Below are positions 8,314 through 15,780 of a DNA stretch of 16,868 bases, one piece after another. The DNA is from Azoarcus sp. (GTDB lineage Bacteria; Pseudomonadota; Gammaproteobacteria; Burkholderiales; Rhodocyclaceae): positions 1 through 16,868 of the forward strand of contig JAIRLA010000059.1 of assembly GCA_031259795.1 (NCBI GenBank), given 5' to 3'. The translations under genes were made by a program, and so were the position numbers. The stretch's first letter is position 1; every line of letters starts with the position of its first letter. The notes under the pieces were generated by a model. That model worked only from the letters and a program-made list of their open reading frames with translations, was not told the origin of the DNA and ran no database searches.

Positions 8314-9489
8314 ATGAAATTCGATCTGATTATCGTGGGCGGGGGGTTGACCGGGGCGGCGCTGGCGGTGGCCCTGCGCGCGAGCCGGTTGTCGGTGGCG
8401 CTGGTCGATAGCGCCATTCCCGCCAGGGGGCCGGTCAAGGCGCCGGGGTGGGATGCGCGCATCTACGCTTATACTCCGGCCAGCGCCCGCTTCCTGCAAA
8501 CGCTGGGCATCTGGGATCGGCTCGATCACGCGCGCCTGTGCGCGGTCGAGCGCATGCAAATCCATGGCGACGCGGGCGGACGGCTCGATTTCGCGGCGCC
8601 GGACGGCGGATTCTCCGAGCTGGCCTGGATCGGCGAAGCGGATTTACTGCTGTGCGAATTGTGGGAAAGCCTCATCCGCCAGCACAATGTCACCGTATTC
8701 GCGCCCGCCTCGCCGGCGAAACTCGCGCGCAGCGGCGAGGCGATGGAGGTCGCGCTGGAAAACGGGCCAACCCTGTCGGCATCACTCGTCGTCGGCGCGG
8801 ACGGGCGCGATTCCTGGGTGCGCCAGTCCGCCGCCATCCCCGCGCGCGTCCGCGCCTACGGTCAGCGGGCGATCGTCGCCAATTTCCGCACTTCGCGCCC
8901 GCATGGGCAAACCGCGCATCAATGGTTCCGCGAAGATGGCGTGCTGGCATGGCTGCCATTGCCCGGAGAACGCATTTCACTGGTCTGGTCGGCGGCCGAC
9001 GAAACCGCCGCCGCGCTCATGGCCCTTGCCGATGATGATTTTTGCCGTTGCGCGGCGAGCGCGGGCGAGGGCTTGCTGGGCGATTTCGCTCTCGAGACTC
9101 CGCGCGCCGCCTTTGCCTTGCGCTTCATGCGGGTAGACAGTATCGTGGCGCCGCGAATCGCTCTCGCCGGCGACGCGGCGCATGCCATCCATCCCTTGTC
9201 CGGCCACGGCATCAACCTCGGTTTCCAGGACGCTCGCGCGCTGGCCGAACTTCTGGCCGGAGCCGGGGCGTGGCAGGACATCGGCGAATACGGCTTTCTG
9301 CGGCGTTACGCGCGGGCGCGGGCCGAAGAACCGTTCATGCTGCAATATACGACCGATGGCCTTGCCCGCCTGTTCGCCTGCCGCAATCCATTGGCGGCGA
9401 AGTTGCGCAACGCGGGGCTGAATTTCACCGCGCGCCTGCCGCCGCTCGCCAAGGCGCTCGCCCGTTACGCGGCGAGCGGAAATATCTGA
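8314..9489 (+). CDS. UbiH/UbiF/VisC/COQ6-family FAD-dependent monooxygenase
   Basis: A 391-residue flavoprotein hydroxylase, expected to hydroxylate the aromatic ring of a ubiquinone precursor. Visible motifs are the Rossmann dinucleotide site LIIVGGGLTGAALAVAL (residues about 5-21), the second FAD/NADPH motif VVGADGRDSWVRQ, and the third FAD motif ALAGDAAHAIHPLSGHGINL (G286, D287). All are in family order and the length is normal. Start ATG 8314 is chosen over the TTG at 8311 because CGGAG lies 8 nt upstream. It follows the antiporter by 19 bp and is followed by dsbC, suggesting one transcription unit. Which ring position is hydroxylated cannot be told from sequence; a role other than ubiquinone synthesis is less likely but possible. 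Confidence 0.87.
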   Translation: MKFDLIIVGGGLTGAALAVALRASRLSVALVDSAIPARGPVKAPGWDARIYAYTPASARFLQTLGIWDRLDHARLCAVERMQIHGDAGGRLDFAAPDGGFSELAWIGEADLLLCELWESLIRQHNVTVFAPASPAKLARSGEAMEVALENGPTLSASLVVGADGRDSWVRQSAAIPARVRAYGQRAIVANFRTSRPHGQTAHQWFREDGVLAWLPLPGERISLVWSAADETAAALMALADDDFCRCAASAGEGLLGDFALETPRAAFALRFMRVDSIVAPRIALAGDAAHAIHPLSGHGINLGFQDARALAELLAGAGAWQDIGEYGFLRRYARARAEEPFMLQYTTDGLARLFACRNPLAAKLRNAGLNFTARLPPLAKALARYAASGNI

Positions 9490-9561
9490 TATCTGATGCG
9501 CGCCCGGCGCGCCGCAATGATCGAAGCACGAATCCACATGCATACAAACCCGGAGAACACA

Positions 9562-10395
9562 ATGCCCATCGCCTCCCGCCTTCCGTTCCGTGCCGTTTCC
9601 CTCTTGCTGGCGCTGGCCAGCGGCGCTGCATCCGCCGATGAAGCCAGCGTGCGCCGCGAGGTGGAAAAATACATCAACGCGCCGGCGGTCGAGTCGGTCA
9701 GCCGCCTCCCGCACGGCGGGCTGTACGAAGTCGTGCTCAACAGCGGCGAACTGATCTACACCGACGACGCGGTGAGTTTCATCATCGACGGCAGGATCAT
9801 CGACACCAAGACGCGGCGGGACATCACCCGCGCCCGCCTCGAAAAACTCGCAACCATCGACTTCAAGGCCCTGCCGCTGGAACAGGCGGTCAAACTCACC
9901 AACGGCAACGGCAAGCGGGTGGTCGTGACTTTTGAAGACCCCAATTGCGGCTACTGCAAGGTCCTGGGGCGGGAATTGCAGAAAGTCAAGGACATCACCA
10001 TCTACACCTTCCTTTATCCCATCCTCTCCGAAGATTCCGCCGCCAAGTCCCGCGACATCTGGTGCGCCAAGGACAAGGCCGCCGCGTGGCTGGACTGGAT
10101 CGTCAGGGACAAGACCCCGAAAGCCGCCGAATGCGACATCGCCGCCATCGAACGCAACATGCTCCTTGGCCGGAAACTGCGCGTCACCGGCACGCCCACC
10201 CTGTTCTTCGCCGACGGCTCCCGCGTCGGCGGCTACCGCGACGCCGCCGGCATCGAAGAAACACTGGCGGCGATCGCCGGCGCGGCGGACAAAGCGACGG
10301 CGGACAAACCTGCGGCGGATAAACCCGCGGCGGACAAGCCTGCGGCGGACGCCCCCGCGGTCGCGGCGGATACGGACAAACCCGTGAATAAATGA
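9562..10395 (+). CDS. dsbC: DsbC-type periplasmic thiol:disulfide interchange protein
   Basis: A 277-residue periplasmic disulfide isomerase. It has a signal peptide (MPIASRLPFRAVSLLLALASGAASA, written MPIASRLP...GAASA, cleaved before DEASV) and an N-terminal dimerisation domain (about residues 30-90). The thioredoxin-like domain carries the active site C129-G-Y-C132 and the cis-proline loop TGTPTLFF. A second cysteine pair, C168 and C191, corresponds to the structural disulfide of E. coli DsbC. ATG 9562 is chosen over the upstream ATG 9496 because GGAGA precedes it and it gives a clean signal peptide. Unusually, after the fold ends (about residue 240) there is a low-complexity tail of repeated A-D-K-P-A units. 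It lies 72 bp after the monooxygenase gene; its electron donor DsbD is not in the window. Confidence 0.88.
   Translation: MPIASRLPFRAVSLLLALASGAASADEASVRREVEKYINAPAVESVSRLPHGGLYEVVLNSGELIYTDDAVSFIIDGRIIDTKTRRDITRARLEKLATIDFKALPLEQAVKLTNGNGKRVVVTFEDPNCGYCKVLGRELQKVKDITIYTFLYPILSEDSAAKSRDIWCAKDKAAAWLDWIVRDKTPKAAECDIAAIERNMLLGRKLRVTGTPTLFFADGSRVGGYRDAAGIEETLAAIAGAADKATADKPAADKPAADKPAADAPAVAADTDKPVNK
10285..10359 (+). repeat. 15-bp in-frame tandem repeat, five units, in the dsbC tail
   Basis: Five consecutive 15-nt units of the form GCGGACAAACCTGCG encode A-D-K-x-x repeats (ADKAT, then three ADKPA, then ADAPA). The unit length is a multiple of three, so copy-number change by slippage would lengthen or shorten the tail without breaking the frame. 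Synonymous differences between units (GAC/GAT, CCT/CCC, AAA/AAG) suggest the array is not brand new. Confidence 0.8.
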
Positions 10396-10400
10396 ATATT

Positions 10401-10421
10401 CCCGCAGGGCCGCGCGGGTTT
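10401..10421 (+). terminator. Weak possible terminator after dsbC
   Basis: CCCGC (10401-10405) pairs with GCGGG (10414-10418) and is followed by only three T residues. It is placed just after the dsbC stop, where an operon end would be expected, but it is a poor match to an intrinsic terminator. Confidence 0.25.
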
Positions 10422-10620
10422 CGTCCCTCCGCAAGCAGGCGCAGCCTTTTTCTCTCATTGCGGGCGCCCCCTTTCCCGCGAGCGTGAAACATGACGCGCC
10501 GGCATGCGGGCATTCTTCCCGTACCATCGGGCACTTGCCCATCTATTACGGGCGTGGATCGAAACAAACATCCGCGCGCGCCGTCCTCGATACCCCACTT
10601 TCCACGCCGAGAATCTCGCC

Positions 10621-11673
10621 ATGCACTTCGCCCCCCGCCGCCATGCATACCGTATGTTCGCCCTGGGAGTCCCGCTTCTGGGACTCGTCCTCGCAACCGC
10701 CGTCCATGCCGCGCCGCCCGGACCATCCGAATCATCCGAAACCGCCGTGCAGAGCGCTTCTCCGGGCTATTACCGCCTCACTCTCGGCGACTTCACCGTC
10801 ACGGCGCTCTACGACGGCCACACCCGGATTCCGCAGAAAATCCTGCACGGCCTGGGCGCCGCCGATATCGAGGCTTCGCTCGCCCGCGCTTTCCTGCCCG
10901 CGGCAGCGCCCCTGAATACTTCCGTCAACGCCTATCTGGTGGAGATGGACAAGAACCTGGTGCTTGTCGATGCGGGCGCGGCCAACTGTTTCGGTCCAAC
11001 GCTCGGCAAGTTGCGCCACAACATCCGCGCCGCCGGCCACCGGCCCGAAGCCGTCACCACGATCCTCATCACCCACATGCATGGCGACCATGTCTGCGGC
11101 CTCGCCGACGAACAAGGCAAGATGGCCTTCCCCAACGCCACGGTCTGGGCGGCGAAAGACGAAGCCGCGCACTGGCTGGGCCAGGACAACGCGGGCGGCG
11201 GTTCCGGCGCGACCGAGGTTGCGCGCGCGGCGCTCGCGCCGTATATCTCCGCCAAAAAATTCAAGACTTTCGTGCCGCCGGAACCCATCCTGCCCGGACT
11301 GCTCACCGTCGCCACGCCCGGACATACCCCGGGACACACCGGCTATCTTTTCACTTCGCGCGCCCAGCGCCTCTACATCTGGGGGGACATCGTGCATAGC
11401 CAGGCCATACAATTCGCCCGCCCCGAAGTCTCCCTCGACTTCGACCACGACCCGCGACAGGCCGTCGCCACCCGCAAGGAAACGCTGGCCGACACCGCCG
11501 GCAAGCGGCTGCTGGTCGCGGGGGCGCACTTGCCTTTCCCGGGCATCGGCCACATCCGCGCCGAGGCGGACGGGAAATACCAATGGGTACCGCTCGAATT
11601 CAGCCAGCAGCTTCCGCCTCCCGGCCTCCCCGGACGCCAAGGCCAGGCCGCGCCGCTCAAACCCGGCCCATGA
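10621..11673 (+). CDS. Secreted metallo-beta-lactamase-fold hydrolase
   Basis: A 350-residue zinc hydrolase of the MBL superfamily. The N-terminus (MHFAPRRHAYRMFALGVPLL to the site VHA-APPG) is a signal peptide, so the enzyme is probably periplasmic. Metal-binding motifs are H152-M-H-G-D-H157 (HxHxDH), TPGHTPGHTGY (His 235 and 239), the bridging acid in WGDIVHS, and a last His in VAGAHLPFPGIGH. The segment NTSVNAYLVEMDKNLVLVDAGA is the usual first beta-strands. The substrate is unknown: this group contains lactonases, glyoxalase-II-like and other hydrolases, and no beta-lactamase claim is justified. The start at 10621 gives a complete signal peptide with GAGAA upstream; ATG 10654 is an alternative. 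No gene lies in the 225 bp before it. Confidence 0.88.
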   Translation: MHFAPRRHAYRMFALGVPLLGLVLATAVHAAPPGPSESSETAVQSASPGYYRLTLGDFTVTALYDGHTRIPQKILHGLGAADIEASLARAFLPAAAPLNTSVNAYLVEMDKNLVLVDAGAANCFGPTLGKLRHNIRAAGHRPEAVTTILITHMHGDHVCGLADEQGKMAFPNATVWAAKDEAAHWLGQDNAGGGSGATEVARAALAPYISAKKFKTFVPPEPILPGLLTVATPGHTPGHTGYLFTSRAQRLYIWGDIVHSQAIQFARPEVSLDFDHDPRQAVATRKETLADTAGKRLLVAGAHLPFPGIGHIRAEADGKYQWVPLEFSQQLPPPGLPGRQGQAAPLKPGP

Positions 11674-11773
11674 CGCCGGACTTTCCGCCCCCGGAAGATC
11701 CGTCCGCCATCACAGGGCGGGGATCGAATCTGCTTCCTGCCGCGCGGGATGCCAAACTGGAACCGGTTTCACG

Positions 11774-13624
11774 ATGACGCATCCCAGGCTCAAAACATCG
11801 CTTCAAGCCCCCCACTCCACCGGAGAATCCGGACAGGCGGGCGGAGGGAACGCCATCGACTCGCCTTCCGGGATCGCGCGCGAAACCTTGCGCCAGCTCG
11901 CTTTGCGCAAAGTGCCGCCCACGCCGGACAACTACCGCGACCTGTATTTCCAGATCCGCGGCTCGGCCGACGACGAGCCTTTTCCCGCCCGCGCGCTCAA
12001 GGGCATCGCCAGCGCCCTGCCGCGCGCCACCCCCGCCAGCCAGCGCAACGCGCAAGCTTTCGAGGCCGCCATCGCCAGCGGCGAATGGCCCGCGCTGCGC
12101 CAGGCCATCGTCGACCTCTGTGGCGCGCAGGCCGGCGGCGACCGGCCATGGAGCGCGCTGATCCACGACCTGACCGCGCAATTCGAGCGCCGCCACGCCG
12201 GACTGACCCAGGCCCGCAAGCGCGAGGCGCTCAACCGCATCCTGGCCGCCAACCCCGGCGCCGACCTCCTCCACGACCGATTGAGCGCCCTCGTGAATAG
12301 CTGGAGCCAGACCGTCGACGACGCGCAGCCCGCCTTGGATCGCCCTCCCGCGCCCGCGTTCGGCGATGGCGGCGGCGCCCCGCAAAGCGAGGCCGCGCCC
12401 GCCAGAGACGACGCCGCGCCCGCGGACAGCCCTTTCCGCCCCTTGCTCGTCCGCCTGCTGGCCGAAGGCATCGCGCCACTGGCCGATGGCGACGAATCCC
12501 TGGCCAGCGAAGCCCTCGCCCTCGCCGACGCCCTGTCCGGCGCGGACAGCGCCGCCGCGATGGAAAGCTTCGCCGCCCGCCTCGTCAACCTCATCGACCG
12601 CATGGAATGGGCCGGCGAAGAGCAGCATGCCGTGCGCGAAGCCTTGCTCAACCTCCTGCGCCTGATCGTCAACAACATCCGCGAACTGGTCATCGACAAC
12701 AACTGGCTGCACGGGCAATTGTCGACCATCTCCCAGGCATTCTCCGGCCCGCTCGACCTGCGCGCGCTCGACGATGCCGGGCAGCGGCTGCGCGAAGTCA
12801 TCGACAAACAGAGCCGCCTCAAACGCGACCTCGACGAAGCCCAGGGCCGCCTGAAAGCAATGCTCGCCAGCTTCGTCGATCACCTCTCGGAGATCACCAG
12901 CCACACCAGCGACTACCACGAGTTGCTCGGGCGCGGCGCGCGGCGGATCAACGACGCGACCGACATTGCCGACCTGTCCGAAGTCGTCGGCGAACTGCTG
13001 CGCGAAACCCGCCTCGCGCAAGAATCGACCCTGCGCGCCGGACAGGAACTCACCCAATTGCGCGAACGGGTCGACAGCGCCAACCGTGAAATCGTCCGCC
13101 TGCAAAACGAACTCGATACCGCCAGCCGCCTCGTGCGCCACGATCCGCTCACCGGCGTGCTCAACCGCAAGGGACTCGACGAAGCGCTCGCGCGCGAAAT
13201 TTCGCGCGTGCGCCGCCACGACATGCAACTGTGCATCGCCCTGCTCGACGTCGACAATTTCAAACAATTCAACGACACCCACGGCCACGCCGTCGGCGAC
13301 AGCGCGTTGTGCCACCTCGCCCGCGCCATCACCGAAACCTTGCGCCCGCAGGACATCGTCGCGCGCTACGGCGGCGAAGAATTCATCATCCTCCTGCCGG
13401 AAACCGCCCCCGCGGCCGCCAACGACATTCTCGTGCGCCTGCAACGCGAACTGACCCGCCGCATCTTCTGCGCCCCCGGCAGCGAACGCCTGCTCATCAC
13501 CTTCAGCGCCGGTATCGCGCTGCTCGCCCGCGACGAAGACCCCGGCGCGGCCATCGCCCGCGCCGACCGGGCCATGTACACCGCCAAGCGCGCGGGCAAG
13601 AACCGGGTACTGGCGGCGGGATGA
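11774..13624 (+). CDS. GGDEF-domain diguanylate cyclase with uncharacterised N-terminal half
   Basis: A 616-residue protein expected to make the second messenger c-di-GMP from two GTP. The C-terminal ~165 residues form a complete GGDEF domain: RHDPLTGVLNRKGLDEAL, LLDVDNFKQFNDTHGHAVGD, and the signature GGEEF at 533-537. RPQD five residues upstream of the signature is the RxxD inhibitory site, so product feedback is likely. No EAL domain is present. The N-terminal ~450 residues have no recognised sensor domain and no membrane segment. They begin with a conserved-looking LRQLALRKVPPTPDNYRDLY stretch, then an Ala/Pro linker (about 180-215), and long helices that look like a coiled coil just before the catalytic domain. 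The start is ATG 11774; upstream in-frame codons overlap the hydrolase gene and have shadow-like composition. Confidence 0.9.
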   Translation: MTHPRLKTSLQAPHSTGESGQAGGGNAIDSPSGIARETLRQLALRKVPPTPDNYRDLYFQIRGSADDEPFPARALKGIASALPRATPASQRNAQAFEAAIASGEWPALRQAIVDLCGAQAGGDRPWSALIHDLTAQFERRHAGLTQARKREALNRILAANPGADLLHDRLSALVNSWSQTVDDAQPALDRPPAPAFGDGGGAPQSEAAPARDDAAPADSPFRPLLVRLLAEGIAPLADGDESLASEALALADALSGADSAAAMESFAARLVNLIDRMEWAGEEQHAVREALLNLLRLIVNNIRELVIDNNWLHGQLSTISQAFSGPLDLRALDDAGQRLREVIDKQSRLKRDLDEAQGRLKAMLASFVDHLSEITSHTSDYHELLGRGARRINDATDIADLSEVVGELLRETRLAQESTLRAGQELTQLRERVDSANREIVRLQNELDTASRLVRHDPLTGVLNRKGLDEALAREISRVRRHDMQLCIALLDVDNFKQFNDTHGHAVGDSALCHLARAITETLRPQDIVARYGGEEFIILLPETAPAAANDILVRLQRELTRRIFCAPGSERLLITFSAGIALLARDEDPGAAIARADRAMYTAKRAGKNRVLAAG

Positions 13625-13668
13625 CCCGGACCGTGCCCGTTTCCCCGAACGCGCCCCGGCGGAACGGC

Positions 13669-13674
13669 TAGAAT
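13669..13674 (+). promoter_or_regulatory. Possible -10 element upstream of fliJ
   Basis: TAGAAT at 13669-13674 matches five of six positions of the sigma-70 -10 box, 27 bp before the fliJ ATG. No convincing -35 is seen at the right spacing, and no sigma-28 motif was recognised, so the call rests on one hexamer. Confidence 0.2.
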
Positions 13675-13701
13675 GCAAGTCTCCTTCACCCGAAGAAAAT
13701 A

Positions 13702-14154
13702 ATGCCGGACAAATTCCCCCTCCAGCCCTTGCTCGACCTCGCCAACACCCGCATGGACGAAGCCACCCGCCAGCTCGGGGAACTGATCGCCTCCGAGCGC
13801 AACGGCCAGCAAAAGCTGGAACTGCTCCAGCGCTACCGCGCCGAATACGGCGAGCGCTTCGCCGCCGCGGCGCGCGGCGGCATCGGCCCCGACGCCATGC
13901 GCAACTACAGCAACTTCATCGGTCGCCTCGACGAAGCCATCGACGCACAGCGCCGCGTCGTGGAGCAATCGCACCTGCACACCTCGCAAGGCCAGCGGCA
14001 ATGGATCGCACAACGCACCAAAGTGCGCGCCTTCGACACCCTCTCGCAACGCTTCCAGAACGAACTCGCCCGCAAGGCCGCGCGCCAGGAACAACGCGCC
14101 ACCGACGAACACGCCTCCCGCAAGTTCCGCGAAAAGGCCAACGGCCAGGGCTGA
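13702..14154 (+). CDS. fliJ: Flagellar export protein FliJ
   Basis: A 150-residue cytoplasmic protein that is almost entirely helical and charged, the length and composition expected for FliJ, the coiled-coil stalk of the flagellar type III export ATPase (partner FliI). The opening FPLQPLLDLANTRMDEATRQLG is the typical FliJ N-terminus. It is followed by LELLQRYRAEYGERFAAAARGG, a loop (GGIGPDAMRNYSNFIGRLDEAI) and a second long helix. The start ATG 13702 is preceded by GAAGAAAAT. In most genomes fliJ follows fliI in the fliFGHI cluster; here it follows a diguanylate cyclase by 77 bp and is followed by repeats. Coiled-coil similarity could mislead, but the family pattern extends along the whole length. 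Confidence 0.82.
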   Translation: MPDKFPLQPLLDLANTRMDEATRQLGELIASERNGQQKLELLQRYRAEYGERFAAAARGGIGPDAMRNYSNFIGRLDEAIDAQRRVVEQSHLHTSQGQRQWIAQRTKVRAFDTLSQRFQNELARKAARQEQRATDEHASRKFREKANGQG

Positions 14155-14175
14155 GAACCTGTTCAGGAGCCGGCG

Positions 14176-14277
14176 CGTCATCACGAAAGCCCTCCCGCCC
14201 TCGTCATTACAAAAGCCTCTCCCACCTCATCATTGCGAGGACATCCCCGCCTCGTCATTGTGAGGACATCCCCATCT
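14176..14277 (+). repeat. 25-26 bp tandem repeat array (four units)
   Basis: Units start at 14176 (26 bp), 14202 (26 bp), 14228 (25 bp) and 14253 (25 bp), each opening with CGTCATTGCGAGG or a variant and ending with a C/T-rich half. The next unit, at 14278, is the full B module, so the array looks like repeated partial copies of its first 25 bp. A single extra unit with the same 25-bp spacing occurs at 16637 before the B module at 16662. The units have no unique spacers, so this is not CRISPR. Confidence 0.85.
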
Positions 14278-14313
14278 CGTCATTGCGAGGAGCGAATCGA
14301 CGTGGCAATCCAG
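14278..14313 (+). repeat. B module (36 bp), direct
   Basis: CGTCATTGCGAGGAGC at the left end and GTGGCAATCCAG at the right end identify the B module. It closes the tandem array and is followed by an inverted D element (14320-14421) and an inverted, degenerate B (about 14425-14460), giving a B-D-B' arrangement also seen at 16150-16333. Motifs of this type are common in many bacterial genomes as interspersed repeats. Confidence 0.8.
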
Positions 14314-14319
14314 CGCGTT

Positions 14320-14421
14320 CCACCCGGCGCGCAGCGCCGCTGGATAAAAAGGGGGAAGAAAGAGCGGGACGCCTGTCCACTCTCCGCCGCCAAGAAAACA
14401 GCGTCGATACTCTCCGCATGG
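14320..14421 (-). repeat. D element (about 100 bp, MITE-like), inverted
   Basis: It is the reverse complement of the D elements at 15957, 16192 and 16453. Its ends are imperfect inverted repeats (CCACCCGGCGCGCAGCGCCG at 14320; reverse-complement partner ending CATGG at 14421). The interior carries the shared strings GGGACGCCTGTCCACT and AAGAAAACAGCG. It encodes no plausible protein. Confidence 0.75.
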
Positions 14422-14424
14422 AAC

Positions 14425-14460
14425 GAATGGATTACCACGTCGATTCGGCAATCCATGCGG
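14425..14460 (-). repeat. Degenerate B module, inverted
   Basis: ATGGATTACCACGTCGATTC followed by GGCAATCCAT resembles the reverse complement of B at its GTGGCAATCCA end, but the remainder has decayed. No gene is seen from here to the end of waaC at 14557. Confidence 0.5.
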
Positions 14461-14524
14461 CGGTTCAAGGCGGCCCTATTGGAATGGATTCCAAGTTACC
14501 GGCGCTGCGCGCCGCATATTGACT

Positions 14525-14573
14525 GTCCTCTGTCCTCTGTCCTCTGTCCTCTGTCTTCAGTCTTCTGTCCTCT
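14525..14573 (+). repeat. Heptanucleotide microsatellite, seven units
   Basis: Seven 7-bp units run from 14525: four perfect GTCCTCT, then GTCTTCA, GTCTTCT and GTCCTCT. The array overlaps the 3' end of waaC on the other strand. The waaC stop codon (14557-14559) is created inside the variant unit GTCTTCA. Confidence 0.92.
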
Positions 14574-15630
14574 GACCGAAGACCTCCCATACGCGCTCCG
14601 GCGGCAGGCGCGCGAAACAGGGCGGCTGGACGGCGCCGGCGGGCGGACGGAGGGAACATGTCTTGCGCAGGCAGGGCGCGCACGGCGAGTCCGTGGCGAG
14701 GCGAAACTGGCGGCGGCCCCACGCGCCGGTAAAGCCGGGATGGGTCGGGCCGAACAATGACAGGGCGGGAACATCGAGCGCGGCGGCAAGATGCCCGAGG
14801 CCGGTATCGACGGCCACACAAGCAGCGGCGGCGGCCAGTTCGGCGGCCAGCCCGGCCAGCGGCAGCTTCGGCAGCACATACCCTCCCCCGGCGGCGGCGA
14901 TGCGCGCGGCGCGCTCATGCTCGATGTCGTTTCCCCACGGCAGGCGCACTTGCCAGCCAGCGGCGGCGGCGATGCGGGCGAGTTCACACCAGTACGCCTC
15001 CGGCCAATGCTTGCTGGGCCAAGTGGTGCCGTGGAGGAAGACCAGCCGGGGCGCGCCCTCCGTGGGCAAGTCCCGCGCCCCCGCCAGCACGCGGGAACGA
15101 TCCAGCCCATAAGCGGCGGCACTGGCGCGGGATGCGCCGTCGTCCTCGCCGCGCGCCTCCGGCGGCAGGGCATAGCCGAGCGCGGCGGCGAAAAGCTCGC
15201 GCACGCGGCGCACGGCATGGCGGCCCCAGGGCACGGCGTGGCGGTGCGTATAAAGGAAGCTTGCCAGCGGCTCGCGCGCCGAACGGCGATCGAGGCCATG
15301 CCGGGGGCCGCATGCCTTGCCAGCGAGCCAGGCGCTTTTCAGCAAACCTTGCGCGTCGAGCACGCAGTCATAGCGCGCGCCATCGAGGGCGGCGCGGAAG
15401 ATGCGCCATTCCTCGCGCGTGGCGCGGGCGAACGGCTGCCGTCGCCAGCGCCGCAAAGCCACCGGAAGCACGCGCCCGACCGCCGGATGCCACGAAGGAA
15501 CTTCGGCGAAAGCCTCTTCCACGACCCAGTCGAAACGGATGCCGGGCAGCGCCCGCGCCGCATCGGTGACGGCGGGCAGGGCATGAATGACGTCGCCGAG
15601 CGAAGAAGTCTTGATAAGAAGGACGCGCAT
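14557..15630 (-). CDS. waaC: Lipopolysaccharide heptosyltransferase I
   Basis: A 357-residue GT9 glycosyltransferase that adds the first L-glycero-D-manno-heptose to Kdo2-lipid A at the cytoplasmic face of the inner membrane. The N-terminus MRVLLIKTSSLGDVIHALPA is the family signature. The donor-binding region includes VFLHGTTWPSKHWPEAYW and VDTGLGHLAAALDVPALSLF followed by GPTHPGFTGAWG. The cysteine-bearing tail CAPCLRKTC...PPC is common in betaproteobacterial members. Start ATG 15630 is chosen from three consecutive ATGs (15636, 15633, 15630); the longer frame to 15756 adds unconserved residues. The last residues, GQRTED, and the stop come from the heptanucleotide repeat, so the native C-terminus appears to have been replaced or extended. 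Repeats flank the gene on both sides, and no other LPS gene is identifiable. Confidence 0.92.
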   Translation of the reverse strand: MRVLLIKTSSLGDVIHALPAVTDAARALPGIRFDWVVEEAFAEVPSWHPAVGRVLPVALRRWRRQPFARATREEWRIFRAALDGARYDCVLDAQGLLKSAWLAGKACGPRHGLDRRSAREPLASFLYTHRHAVPWGRHAVRRVRELFAAALGYALPPEARGEDDGASRASAAAYGLDRSRVLAGARDLPTEGAPRLVFLHGTTWPSKHWPEAYWCELARIAAAAGWQVRLPWGNDIEHERAARIAAAGGGYVLPKLPLAGLAAELAAAAACVAVDTGLGHLAAALDVPALSLFGPTHPGFTGAWGRRQFRLATDSPCAPCLRKTCSLRPPAGAVQPPCFARLPPERVWEVFGQRTED

Positions 15631-15780
15631 CATCATCACGCCAAGCCGTGGTGGGCGGATGATACCAGCGGGGCCGCGCGCCGGACGGGAAAAGTCCTCT
15701 CCCATCCTGTTCCCCGCCTCGCCCCTCCTTGTACCGCCCGGGGACATCATCCCCATGTTGTACGACCGTATCTGTCGCGT

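Noticed and set aside
10621..11673. Beta-lactamase or AHL lactonase assignment for the MBL-fold protein
   Set aside because: The metal motifs are shared by the whole superfamily and no substrate-specific feature is visible.
10964..11773. Upstream extension of the diguanylate cyclase frame by 270 codons
   Set aside because: It lies out of frame within the metallo-hydrolase gene for most of its length and has Ser/Pro/Arg-rich shadow composition; the protein-like sequence starts at ATG 11774.
14176..14313. CRISPR-like array
   Set aside because: Units of 25-26 bp are directly adjacent with no unique spacers, the units themselves vary, and no cas gene is present.
14320..14360. D-element hairpins as intrinsic terminators for fliJ or waaC
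   Set aside because: The stable hairpin is not followed by a T-run in either reading direction; the T-run (minus strand) precedes the hairpin instead.
14001..14522. Several open frames of 60-210 codons within repeats (also 44-520, 87-443, 14233-14760, 15368-15907, 16058-16528, 16152-16790)
   Set aside because: They translate the REP-like and B/D repeats, giving similar low-information peptides in many frames and both strands.
15631..15756. N-terminal extension of WaaC to an ATG at 15756
   Set aside because: Heptosyltransferase I begins with MRVLLIKTSSLGD; the extra 42 residues show no conserved pattern and would place the signature internally.
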